In this document: piece by piece, positions 1 to 6,934 of the stretch
Position numbering within the stretch: the first letter of the stretch is position 1
How the letters are laid out: the number at the start of each line of letters is the position of its first letter
Source of the DNA: Lawsonibacter sp.
GTDB taxonomy: Bacteria > Bacillota > Clostridia > Oscillospirales > Oscillospiraceae
Direction of reading: 5' to 3'
Length of the DNA stretch: 33,822 bases
Assembly (NCBI GenBank): GCA_022799835.1
Contig: JAAWPF010000002.1
Span: forward strand, 1 to 33,822
Notes under the pieces: model-generated
The model's input: only the letters and a program-made list of their open reading frames with translations
Databases searched by the model: none
What the model was told of the DNA's origin: nothing
Made by a program: the position numbers and the translations under genes

Positions 1-144
1 CCCCTGACCATGGGCGGCGGTATCGGCCAGAGCCGGGTGTCCATGCTGCTGCTGGGCAAGGCCCACATCGGCGAGGTCCAGTCCTCCCTTTGGGATGAGG
101 CCAACATCAAAGCCGCCGAGGCGGCGGGGATCACGCTGCTGTGA
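1..144 (+). CDS. asnA: Aspartate-ammonia ligase (asparagine synthetase A), C-terminal fragment
   Basis: Only the last 47 codons are present; the gene starts outside the window. AsnA makes asparagine from aspartate, ammonia and ATP in the cytoplasm. The visible residues [20 protein letters not shown], followed by AHIGEVQ, match the conserved AsnA C-terminus (GGGIGQSR and KAHIGEVQ blocks), part of its class II aminoacyl-tRNA-synthetase-like core. The stop codon TGA at 142-144 overlaps the GTG start of the next gene in a GTGA tetranucleotide, so the two are probably translationally coupled. Recognition rests on a short but very characteristic tail. Confidence 0.88.
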   Translation, partial: PLTMGGGIGQSRVSMLLLGKAHIGEVQSSLWDEANIKAAEAAGITLL

Positions 145-815
145 TCGCCGTTACCCAACTGAACACCGATGAGATCCTGCGGTACATGGGTTGTCCGTCA
201 GAGAAAGCGGATGAGGCCCTCCGGGGGCAGGTGGAGGCTTGTATCCGGGAGCTGTTGTCCGTGATTCGGCCCCGGTGGAGCTGGCGGGAGTCCGCGCTTG
301 CCTTTGAGGCGGGCGGCGTCCGTCTGGAAAGCGGTCTGCTCCTGCCGGGGGAGGACCTGAGCGCCCATCTCACCGGCTGTAACCGGGCGGCGGTGTTCTG
401 CGCCACCCTGGGGGCAGAGGCGGACGCCCTGGTCCGGCGGGCCGAGCGGCTGGATATGGCAAAGGCCCTCACCTTGGACTGCTGCGCCTCCGCCGCCATT
501 GAGGCGGTGTGCGACCAAATCGAGGCGGAGCTCCAGGAAAAGTTTCCCGGCTGTTTTTTCCCGTTCCGATACAGCCCCGGCTACGGCGACCTGCCCCTGG
601 GGGTCCAGAGCCCTCTGCTGGAGCTGCTGGACGCCCCCCGGCGGGTGGGGCTGTGCGCCACGGACAGCGACCTGCTCACCCCCCGGAAGTCGGTGACCGC
701 CATTTTGGGCGTTGCCCAAGGGGCGCTGGAACAAAAGAAGCGCAGCTGTCTGGGCTGTCCCGCCCAGGGGAGCTGTCAATATCGAAAGGCGGGCGGACAC
801 TGTGGAATTTCGTGA
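141..815 (+). CDS. Stand-alone methionine synthase activation-domain protein
   Basis: A 224-residue protein resembling the C-terminal AdoMet-binding reactivation domain of cobalamin-dependent methionine synthase, here a separate gene. In full-length MetH this domain holds AdoMet for reductive methylation of oxidised cob(II)alamin. The AdoMet-binding signature R-x-x-P-G-Y is visible as [12 protein letters not shown] near residues 143-154. The C-terminus carries four cysteines (SCLGC, then C and C within about 17 residues), common in clostridial versions of this protein. The GTG start at 141 overlaps the asnA stop. The 3' end overlaps the start of metH, which lacks exactly this domain, so the two products probably work together. 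The role is inferred from family and context. Confidence 0.85.
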   Translation: MIAVTQLNTDEILRYMGCPSEKADEALRGQVEACIRELLSVIRPRWSWRESALAFEAGGVRLESGLLLPGEDLSAHLTGCNRAAVFCATLGAEADALVRRAERLDMAKALTLDCCASAAIEAVCDQIEAELQEKFPGCFFPFRYSPGYGDLPLGVQSPLLELLDAPRRVGLCATDSDLLTPRKSVTAILGVAQGALEQKKRSCLGCPAQGSCQYRKAGGHCGIS

Positions 816-3195
816 ATTGTTGAAGGGCCCCGGCCCCGTAATCCTGGACGGCGGCATGGGCACCATGCTCCAGGCCAAAGGGCTGCGCTTGGGGGAGCAC
901 CCCGAGCTGGCCGCGCTGGAGCACCCGGACTGGCTCCTGGACATCCACCGTTCCTATGTGGAGGCGGGGACGCGGGTCCTGTGCGCCAACACCTTCGGAG
1001 CCAACCGGGAGAAGCTGAGACGCACCGGAAAGACGGTGGAGGAAGTGATTCCTCCCTCCATCGCCGTGGCCCGGGAGGCGGCGGCGGGCCGGGCCCTGGT
1101 GGCCCTGGACCTGGGGCCCATCGGCCAGCTGCTGGAGCCCACCGGGACGCTGGAGTTCGAGACGGCGGTGGACATCTTTGCCCAGGAGGTGCGCGCGGCG
1201 GTGTTCGCCGGGGCCGACCTGGTGATGATCGAGACCATGACCGATTTGCAGGAGTGCCGGGCCGCCCTGCTGGCGGTAAAGGAGAACAGCACCCTGCCCG
1301 TGCTGGTGTCCATGACCTATGAGGAGCGGGGGCGGACCTTCCTGGGCCACTCTCCCGCCAGCGCCGCCCTCACACTGGAGGGTATGGGGGCGGACGCCAT
1401 CGGCATCAACTGCTCCCTGGGCCCCCGGGAGATGCCCGCCCTGGTGGAGGAGCTGGTCCGGTGGACCAATCTGCCCATTATGGTCAAGCCCAACGCCGGC
1501 CTGCCCGACCCGGGCGGGGCGGGGTATGACATTACGGCGGACGAGTTCGCCGCCGCCATGGCTGAGCTGACGGATCTGGGGGTCAAGCTCTACGGCGGCT
1601 GCTGCGGCACCACCCCGGAGTACATCGCCAAGCTGTGCGGGGCTCTGGAGGGAAAAACCATCCGGGAAGCTCCGCGCTCCGTCCCCGCTGCCGTGTGCAG
1701 CCCGGTACAGGTGGTGCCCATCGACCGGACGCGGGTCATTGGCGAGCGAATCAACCCCACCGGCAAGAAGCGGATGAAGGAGGCCCTCCTCCGGGAGGAC
1801 GTCGACTACATGCTGGGTCAGGCCCTGGAGCAGACCCAGGCTGGGGCGGACATCCTGGACGTGAATGTGGGCCTGCCCGAGATCGACGAAGCCGGCATGA
1901 TGGTCAAGGTGGTGAAGGCTCTTCAGGGGGTGACCGATGCCCCCCTTCAGCTGGACTCCACCCGCCCGGAGGTGTTGGAGAAGGCTCTGCGGGTCTACTG
2001 CGGCAAGGCTATCGTCAACTCGGTGAACGGGGACGAGGAGGTCCTGGAGGCTATCCTGCCCCTGGTGAAGAAGTACGGCGCGGCGGTGGTGGGACTCACC
2101 CTGGACAAAAACGGCATCCCCAGGACCGCCCAGGCCCGGTTTGACATTGCCGAACGAATCCTGTCCAGAGCCCTGTCCTGCGGCATCCGCCGGGAGGATG
2201 TGTATATCGACTGCCTGACCCTCACTGTATCGGCGGAACAGGCGGCGGCCTCCCAAACTCTGGAGGCTCTCCACCGGGTCAAGACTGAGCTGGGGCTCAA
2301 GACAGTGCTGGGGGTGTCCAACATCTCCTTCGGTCTGCCCGCCCGGCCCTTGGTGAACCAGAACTTCCTCATGATGGCTATGACAAAGGGGCTGGACCTG
2401 CCCATCATCAACCCCAATCTGGAGGCCATGATGGCGGCGGTGCGGTGCTACCACCTGCTCATGAACATCGATACCGACGCCCGGGACTATATTGCCGCCT
2501 ACGGGAATGCGGCGGTGACCACCTCTATTACAACCGGCGATGCCCCAGGCCGACCGGCCGCCCCGGGCGGGGAGCGGACCCTGGAGCAGATTGTCATTGC
2601 CGGGCTGAAGGGGGAGGCCCCCGCCGCCGCCAGGAAGCTGCTGGAGACCATGGACAGCATGGAGGTGGTGGACAGTATCCTCATCCCCGCCCTGGACGAG
2701 GTGGGAGCCGGCTTTGAGGCAGGCAAGGTCTTTCTGCCCCAGCTTATCCAGGCTGCCGGGGCTGCCCAGGCCGCCTTTGAGGTCATCCGGGAGCGGCTGT
2801 CCGCCCAGCCGGGCGGGGAGAGCAGTCCGAAGGGGACAATCGTGCTGGCAACTGTCAAAGGGGATATCCATGACATCGGCAAGAACATTGTGAAGGTCCT
2901 GCTGGAGAACTACGGCTACCCTGTGGTGGACCTGGGGCGGGATGTGGAACCTGCCGCTGTGGTGGAGGCGGCAAAAAAGCACGCCGCCCCCCTGGTGGGA
3001 CTGTCGGCCCTGATGACCACCACCCTGGGCAGTATGGAGCAGACCATCGCCCTGCTCCGGGAGGAGAAGGTCTCCTGCAAGGTGGTTGTGGGGGGCGCGG
3101 TGCTCACGGCGGACTACGCCAAAAAAATCGGCGCCGATTTTTACGCCAAGGACGCCAAGGAGAGCGTGGACGTGGCCCGGCGGGTGATTGGATAG
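802..3195 (+). CDS. metH: Cobalamin-dependent methionine synthase, short form without activation domain
   Basis: Methylates homocysteine to methionine using methyltetrahydrofolate and cobalamin. The chosen start is GTG at 802, giving 797 residues, because DGGMGTML of the homocysteine domain follows directly and AAGGCGGG lies about 8 nt upstream. The frame is open further 5' but only over the previous gene. Domains in order: homocysteine-binding barrel (about 1-295) with zinc cysteines C204 (INCSLGP) and C267/C268 (GGCCGTT); pterin-binding barrel (about 310-575) beginning VIGERINPTGKK; B12 cap (about 590-680); and B12-binding domain with D688-x-H690-x-x-G693, H690 being the expected lower axial cobalt ligand. 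Typical MetH has about 1200 residues; the missing C-terminal reactivation domain is the gene immediately upstream, which overlaps this one by 14 nt. A strong terminator follows. Confidence 0.95.
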   Translation: MEFRELLKGPGPVILDGGMGTMLQAKGLRLGEHPELAALEHPDWLLDIHRSYVEAGTRVLCANTFGANREKLRRTGKTVEEVIPPSIAVAREAAAGRALVALDLGPIGQLLEPTGTLEFETAVDIFAQEVRAAVFAGADLVMIETMTDLQECRAALLAVKENSTLPVLVSMTYEERGRTFLGHSPASAALTLEGMGADAIGINCSLGPREMPALVEELVRWTNLPIMVKPNAGLPDPGGAGYDITADEFAAAMAELTDLGVKLYGGCCGTTPEYIAKLCGALEGKTIREAPRSVPAAVCSPVQVVPIDRTRVIGERINPTGKKRMKEALLREDVDYMLGQALEQTQAGADILDVNVGLPEIDEAGMMVKVVKALQGVTDAPLQLDSTRPEVLEKALRVYCGKAIVNSVNGDEEVLEAILPLVKKYGAAVVGLTLDKNGIPRTAQARFDIAERILSRALSCGIRREDVYIDCLTLTVSAEQAAASQTLEALHRVKTELGLKTVLGVSNISFGLPARPLVNQNFLMMAMTKGLDLPIINPNLEAMMAAVRCYHLLMNIDTDARDYIAAYGNAAVTTSITTGDAPGRPAAPGGERTLEQIVIAGLKGEAPAAARKLLETMDSMEVVDSILIPALDEVGAGFEAGKVFLPQLIQAAGAAQAAFEVIRERLSAQPGGESSPKGTIVLATVKGDIHDIGKNIVKVLLENYGYPVVDLGRDVEPAAVVEAAKKHAAPLVGLSALMTTTLGSMEQTIALLREEKVSCKVVVGGAVLTADYAKKIGADFYAKDAKESVDVARRVIG

Positions 3196-3197
3196 CG

Positions 3198-3224
3198 AAA
3201 GCCCCCTTGTACGAGGGGGCTTTT
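3198..3224 (+). terminator. Rho-independent terminator of the asnA-metH operon
   Basis: AAAGCCCCCT and AGGGGGCTTT form a perfect hairpin with a short TGTACG loop just 2 nt after the metH stop, ending in a T run. It separates the metH operon from the GH25 gene promoter. Confidence 0.88.
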
Positions 3225-3237
3225 CTCATCTTAATGG

Positions 3238-3266
3238 TTGCGCTCTTTTTGCCAATATGCTACAAT
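3238..3266 (+). promoter_or_regulatory. Sigma-A-type promoter for the GH25 lysozyme gene
   Basis: A -35 element TTGCGC (3238-3243) and a -10 element TACAAT (3261-3266) are separated by exactly 17 nt. The predicted transcription start is near 3273, giving a short leader of about 23 nt with GGGGGAAG as the ribosome-binding site. Confidence 0.65.
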
Positions 3267-3273
3267 AGAAAAA

Positions 3274-3281
3274 ATGTCGAA
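3274..3281 (+). promoter_or_regulatory. Possible Spo0A box at the lysozyme transcription start
   Basis: The sequence ATGTCGAA contains the core TGTCGAA of the Spo0A recognition box. It lies at about +1 to +9 relative to the predicted start site. Binding there would most simply repress transcription. spo0A is the next gene downstream. A 7-base match can arise by chance, so this is a candidate. Confidence 0.35.
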
Positions 3282-3295
3282 ATGGGGGAAGCACC

Positions 3296-4285
3296 ATGAC
3301 CCGGTATCCACCTGAGTGGGAAACAATGGAAGAAGAGGAACAGCCTGTGACGGAGGCGGACTATCAGCCGCCCCAGCCCGCGCCCCGGCAGCAGACGCCG
3401 CCGGCCCGGCTCCGGCAGGCGCCGTCCGGCCGGGGAAGCGGAGGCGGGCTGAGCAAGCTGGCGCTGGCCATCTCCATCGTGGCGCTGATTGTCTCCTGCG
3501 CCGCGTTGTTTTTGACGCTGCGGCCGGAACAGGAGCCGAAGGCTCCCCCTGCGCCCTCCGCGCCGGAGGAACCGGTGACCTTCCGTTTTGGTGACCGGGT
3601 GATGACCCCCTTGGAGGGGATGCCCCTCAACCCCTACGACCGGGCGGCGTTCTCTCAGGACAGCCGGGGGCGGGTCGCCTATGAGGGGGCCAGGACGGGT
3701 ATTGACGTCTCCGCCTATCAGGAGGAGATCGACTGGCCCACGGTGGCGGCGGACGGCATTGACTTTGCCATTCTCCGCCTGGGCTACCGGGGCTACACCG
3801 AGGGCGGGCTGTTTTTGGACAAGACCTTTGAGTGGAATCTCCAGGGGGCACTGAACGCGGGATTGGATGTGGGGGTATATTTTTTCTCCCAGGCTGTCAC
3901 CCCGGAGGAGGCCGAACAGGAGGCCGACTATGTGTGCTCCGCTCTGGACGGGTATGACATCACCTACCCGGTGGCCTTTGACTGGGAGCCCATCTCTGAT
4001 GAAAGCGCCCGGACCAACGGCCTGGACGGGGAGACCCTGACCCAGTGCGCCGACGCCTTCTGCGCCAGGGTCAAGGAGGCGGGCTATACCCCGGCGGTCT
4101 ATTTCAACCAGAGTCTGGGCTATCTCCGCTATGACCTGCGGGAACTGACCGATTATGCGCTCTGGCTGGCGGAGTACGACAGCAAGCCCGACTTCTACTA
4201 CCATTTTGATCTGTGGCAATACACCCACACGGGCCAAGTGGCCGGCATTGAGGGGAATGTGGATCTGGATCTGGACCTGCGCTGA
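3296..4285 (+). CDS. Membrane-anchored glycoside hydrolase family 25 (lysozyme-like)
   Basis: A 329-residue protein predicted to cleave beta-1,4 bonds between MurNAc and GlcNAc in peptidoglycan. Residues 1-58 are Pro/Gln-rich and probably disordered in the cytoplasm. One membrane helix follows (about 59-79, LALAISIVALIVSCAALFL), so the catalytic domain should face outside. The GH25 barrel covers about 134-329. It opens with GIDVSAYQ (D137) and carries the catalytic D-W-E at 229-231 (AFDWEP, E231 the likely acid/base), and ends NVDLDLDL, as GH25 barrels do. There is no cell-wall-binding repeat. The gene is monocistronic, with its own promoter and terminator. Its 0A-box-like site suggests a link to Spo0A. 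Confidence 0.9.
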   Translation: MTRYPPEWETMEEEEQPVTEADYQPPQPAPRQQTPPARLRQAPSGRGSGGGLSKLALAISIVALIVSCAALFLTLRPEQEPKAPPAPSAPEEPVTFRFGDRVMTPLEGMPLNPYDRAAFSQDSRGRVAYEGARTGIDVSAYQEEIDWPTVAADGIDFAILRLGYRGYTEGGLFLDKTFEWNLQGALNAGLDVGVYFFSQAVTPEEAEQEADYVCSALDGYDITYPVAFDWEPISDESARTNGLDGETLTQCADAFCARVKEAGYTPAVYFNQSLGYLRYDLRELTDYALWLAEYDSKPDFYYHFDLWQYTHTGQVAGIEGNVDLDLDLR

Positions 4286-4290
4286 ACGAG

Positions 4291-4330
4291 AACAGGAGGA
4301 CCGTTTTTGAGAACGGTCTCCTGTTTTTTT
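4291..4330 (+). terminator. Rho-independent terminator after the GH25 gene
   Basis: AACAGGAGGACCGTT pairs with AACGGTCTCCTGTT (one bulge), followed by seven T residues. It starts 5 nt after the stop codon. Confidence 0.85.
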
Positions 4331-4361
4331 ATTGGTTTCTTGAAGGTTGGCAGAAGCCGGC

Positions 4362-4369
4362 TTGTCGAA
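4362..4369 (+). promoter_or_regulatory. Perfect 0A-box (TTGTCGAA) upstream of spo0A
   Basis: TTGTCGAA is an exact match to the Spo0A consensus box, about 80 nt upstream of the predicted spo0A -35 element. A near match, TGGTCGAA, is at 4487-4494 just downstream of the -10. The pair suggests autoregulation, as is known for spo0A in other Firmicutes. Confidence 0.5.
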
Positions 4370-4448
4370 TAAGTGGAAGAATTTGAAAAATTTGTAGAAA
4401 AGGATAGAAAAATAAGAAGCGAAATTCCCAATAATTCCCAAAAATGTC

Positions 4449-4477
4449 TTGCATAACTGACTAACTTGTGATAAATT
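4449..4477 (+). promoter_or_regulatory. Probable spo0A promoter
   Basis: TTGCAT (4449-4454) and TAAATT (4472-4477) are 17 nt apart, a reasonable sigma-A-type promoter about 95 nt before the spo0A start. The region 4331-4573 is much more AT-rich than its surroundings. No convincing sigma-H promoter was recognised, although one is usual in Bacillus spo0A. Confidence 0.4.
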
Positions 4478-4573
4478 GTAGGTGGTTGGTCGAAATGGAC
4501 CGGGAGAACACGAAGTCGGGAACTTTTGCTGGCCAATACGTATACGATTTTATGATTAGAAAGGAAGAGAAGA

Positions 4574-5338
4574 ATGGAGAGCGTAAAACGGATCATAGCG
4601 GCGGACACAGGTGTAGAGTTCCGGAAGGGGCTGATTCGCAGCCTGACGGAGGAGGCTGGCTTCCAGGTCGTGGGGGAGACCGGAGACGGGCCAGAGCTGC
4701 TGCGCATGGTGCGGGAGCTGAGACCGGACGCTGTAGTGATGGAGATGGTTCTCACCGGCGGGATGGACGGCATGGATGTGCTGGATGAGCTGGCCAAGCA
4801 GAAAGAGCGGCCCCAGGTACTGGTCCTGTCCAGCTATATGAAGGGCAGCATGGTGGACATGGCCGCGGCCAAGGGGGCGGACTTCTTCATGACCAAGCCC
4901 TGCCGGGTGTCCGCGGTGGGGGAGCGGCTGCGCCAGGTGATGACTCCCGGCGGCCTGGAGCCGGAGCGGGACAGCGGTCCCAGCCTGGAGAGCCAGGTCA
5001 CCGCTATCATACACGAGGTGGGCGTCCCCGCCCATATCAAGGGGTATCAGTATCTGCGGGAGGCTATTATCATCACGGTCAAGGATATGGACGTCATCAA
5101 CGCGGTGACCAAGGTGCTGTATCCCGAGGTGGCCAAGCGCTTTGGCACCACCGCCAGCCGGGTGGAGCGGGCCATCCGCCACGCCATCGAGGTGGCCTGG
5201 GACCGAGGGGACCTGGAGACTCTGCAAAAATATTTCGGCTATACCGTCTCCAACGCCAAGGGCAAGCCCACTAACAGCGAGTTTATCGCCATGATTGCCG
5301 ACCGCATCCGTCTGCAGCGCCGGGGAAAAATTCAGTAA
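4574..5338 (+). CDS. spo0A: Sporulation response regulator Spo0A with a degenerate receiver
   Basis: A 254-residue response regulator. The C-terminal half (about 140-254) is clearly the Spo0A DNA-binding domain: [18 protein letters not shown], then the recognition region [18 protein letters not shown]. The N-terminal receiver is unusual. B. subtilis Spo0A is phosphorylated on D56 in LVLDIIMP; here the equivalent position is E57 in VVMEMVLT. The acidic-pocket pair is AD (A10, D11) instead of DD. The MP after the acceptor is replaced, with one extra residue before the conserved DG. The switch Thr is Ser (VLSS) and the conserved Lys is retained (MTKP). Conventional phosphorelay activation therefore looks unlikely. 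The start is supported by AAGGAAG 8 nt upstream. The family call is firm; the functional consequence is inferred. Confidence 0.93.
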   Translation: MESVKRIIAADTGVEFRKGLIRSLTEEAGFQVVGETGDGPELLRMVRELRPDAVVMEMVLTGGMDGMDVLDELAKQKERPQVLVLSSYMKGSMVDMAAAKGADFFMTKPCRVSAVGERLRQVMTPGGLEPERDSGPSLESQVTAIIHEVGVPAHIKGYQYLREAIIITVKDMDVINAVTKVLYPEVAKRFGTTASRVERAIRHAIEVAWDRGDLETLQKYFGYTVSNAKGKPTNSEFIAMIADRIRLQRRGKIQ

Positions 5339-5345
5339 AGCCCAC

Positions 5346-5374
5346 TTGTCTTTCTGTTCAGTATATGCTATAGT
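5346..5374 (+). promoter_or_regulatory. Promoter for the TSCPD-domain gene
   Basis: TTGTCT (5346-5351) and TATAGT (5369-5374) are spaced by 17 nt, right after the spo0A stop. No terminator was seen between spo0A and this promoter, so read-through is also possible. Confidence 0.55.
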
Positions 5375-5429
5375 TTGTGTCAAATAAGCTCGAATGGGCT
5401 GAACAGAAGAAAGAGAGGCGTAAAATAAA

Positions 5430-5672
5430 ATGACTATCCAATATACACCTAGGGGGGTCTGCTCCCATGCTTTCGAGATCGAGGTGGAGGGTGGTACCAT
5501 CCAGTCTGTCCAGGTGGCGGGGGGCTGTAACGGCAACCTGAAAGGCATTTCCTCCCTGCTGAAAGGGATGAAAGTGGAGGAGGCCATCGCCCGTATGGAG
5601 GGCATCCGCTGCGGCATGAAGCCCACCTCCTGTCCTGACCAGCTGGCCCAGGCCCTGAAAACTGCCCTGTAA
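5430..5672 (+). CDS. Small TSCPD-domain protein (four-Cys uncharacterised family)
   Basis: An 80-residue protein of the small TSCPD family. The diagnostic TSCPDQLA motif lies near residues 68-75, and four cysteines (C11, C29, C57, C70) are spaced as in the stand-alone four-Cys subfamily, suggesting metal binding. The same domain is found at the C-terminus of some class II ribonucleotide reductases and in vitamin-B12-related proteins. The biochemical role of the free-standing form is not established. No membrane segment or signal peptide is visible. The gene has its own promoter and a very strong terminator. The ribosome-binding site (GAGG about 11 nt upstream) is weak. Confidence 0.8.
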   Translation: MTIQYTPRGVCSHAFEIEVEGGTIQSVQVAGGCNGNLKGISSLLKGMKVEEAIARMEGIRCGMKPTSCPDQLAQALKTAL

Positions 5673-5677
5673 GCGCA

Positions 5678-5709
5678 AAAGGCCCGGAACCTTTTGGTTC
5701 CGGGCCTTT
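5678..5709. terminator. Bidirectional terminator between convergent genes
   Basis: AAAGGCCCGGAACC and GGTTCCGGGCCTTT form a perfect 14-bp stem with a TTTT loop. A and T tracts on both sides suit termination of the TSCPD gene (+) and of the acyltransferase gene (-), whose stop is at 5717. Confidence 0.9.
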
Positions 5710-5716
5710 AATATGC

Positions 5717-6769
5717 TCAGGTCAATTTGGTTCCTGCCCCGGGAATCAGGCTGATGAGCCAGGCGAAGGGCAGGGAGAGGAGGAAGAACACCAGGGCAAA
5801 GAGGGGGACGGAGAGCACCGGGGACAGGGAAAGCAGAGAGATCCCCAGCCTGGCGAAGATGAGGACCCAGAGCTGGTGGATGAGGTAGGCGCCGAAGGCG
5901 CAGCCGCCCAGGCGGTAGACCGCGCTGCGCCGGGAGCGCTCCTCGCTGATGCCCAGCACATAGCGAAACAGGGCGCACAGGGCGGCGGCGGTGAGCAGCA
6001 CATTGGGGGCCAGATACTGTCGCAAAAGTTCCGGCGTCAGCGGTCCGGCGGTGGGGGAGAGAACGGTCAAAACCAGCCCAAGCAGCCCCAGCAGATACAG
6101 AATGTACTCCGAGACCCGGCTGATGGTGTAGTGCCGCAGATACCAGCCCCCCACATAGCATCCGGCCCAGCCCAGTACCAGCTGGACCTGAAATAGGTCC
6201 AGCAGACCGGCGAGGATGCTGTCCGGCCAGGCGGCGCTCCAAAGAGGGAGTACAGAGACGAATAAAAAGCACAGCCCCAAAAAGTAGCACACTTCCCCCC
6301 GGCTGGCTGCGGAGACAAACCGATGGAGCACCGGGTGGACCAGATACAGGCCGATCAGGGGGTATAGAACCCAGAGATGGCGGTGGACCCCTCCCCTCGC
6401 CACCCACAGGAGGATGTCGATCAGCCCGGCCAGGGTGAAGTTGCCGCCGTTTCCTGCCAGCAGGGGAGCGGCGATGGCGTAGACCACGCCCCAGAACAGC
6501 AGAGTACACAGGGCGGGCAGGAACAGTCGGGTCAGAACGGCGGAAATCTGAGGTGTGCCCTCCTCCAGGGCGGACATGCCCCAGAGCATGAACAGGGCGG
6601 GGACAGTCCAGAGGGTTAGACCCTCGTAGACGGACAGCACCCGCCAATTTCCGGAGCCGGCCTCCACCAGCCCCTGGCCCTGCTGAGCCAGCAGGAGGAT
6701 GATGGCGCACAGCACGGTAAAGACCCGGAAAAAACCGGGCCAGCCAGTATTGCGATCTGCCTTTGCCAT
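5717..6769 (-). CDS. Acyltransferase-3-like integral membrane protein
   Basis: A 350-residue, very hydrophobic protein with about ten predicted membrane helices. Its layout resembles the acyltransferase family 3 (OatA/WecH-type) membrane domain: a first helix, then a WTVPALFMLWGMSAL segment like the VPLFFMISG motif, and a charged C-terminal end. The His normally found near the end of helix 1 (LxxxH) is not evident: here the helix reads AIILLLAQQ. It may therefore be a diverged, possibly inactive or differently specific member. AAGGAG lies about 9 nt before the ATG. It lies downstream of the CLC gene on the same strand with a 165-nt gap, and no terminator was seen between them. The substrate is unknown. 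Confidence 0.6.
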   Translation of the reverse strand: MAKADRNTGWPGFFRVFTVLCAIILLLAQQGQGLVEAGSGNWRVLSVYEGLTLWTVPALFMLWGMSALEEGTPQISAVLTRLFLPALCTLLFWGVVYAIAAPLLAGNGGNFTLAGLIDILLWVARGGVHRHLWVLYPLIGLYLVHPVLHRFVSAASRGEVCYFLGLCFLFVSVLPLWSAAWPDSILAGLLDLFQVQLVLGWAGCYVGGWYLRHYTISRVSEYILYLLGLLGLVLTVLSPTAGPLTPELLRQYLAPNVLLTAAALCALFRYVLGISEERSRRSAVYRLGGCAFGAYLIHQLWVLIFARLGISLLSLSPVLSVPLFALVFFLLSLPFAWLISLIPGAGTKLT

Positions 6770-6934
6770 TGTATATGACTCCTTTTTTAGAGAATCCGCG
6801 GGGAGCGGCCTGCGGGCGCCTGCCTGTCCTTGCCTGTGGGAGGAAAAGACTCCTTTGACAAGTGGTCCGGGCCGGCCTCTCTTGCCGCTTCGCTGCAGTT
6901 TTCACCTCCGAAGCCGCTGACAGAGGGCCGTCTT

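Noticed and set aside
676-2982. Long open frame on the minus strand opposite metH
   Set aside because: It mirrors the GC-rich codons of metH, has a low-complexity His/Gly/Gln-rich translation, matches no family and lacks a ribosome-binding site.
3301-3700. Frameshift or second gene within the GH25 N-terminal region
   Set aside because: Alternative frames have no domain. The main frame gives a plausible disordered N-terminus, membrane helix and intact catalytic domain.
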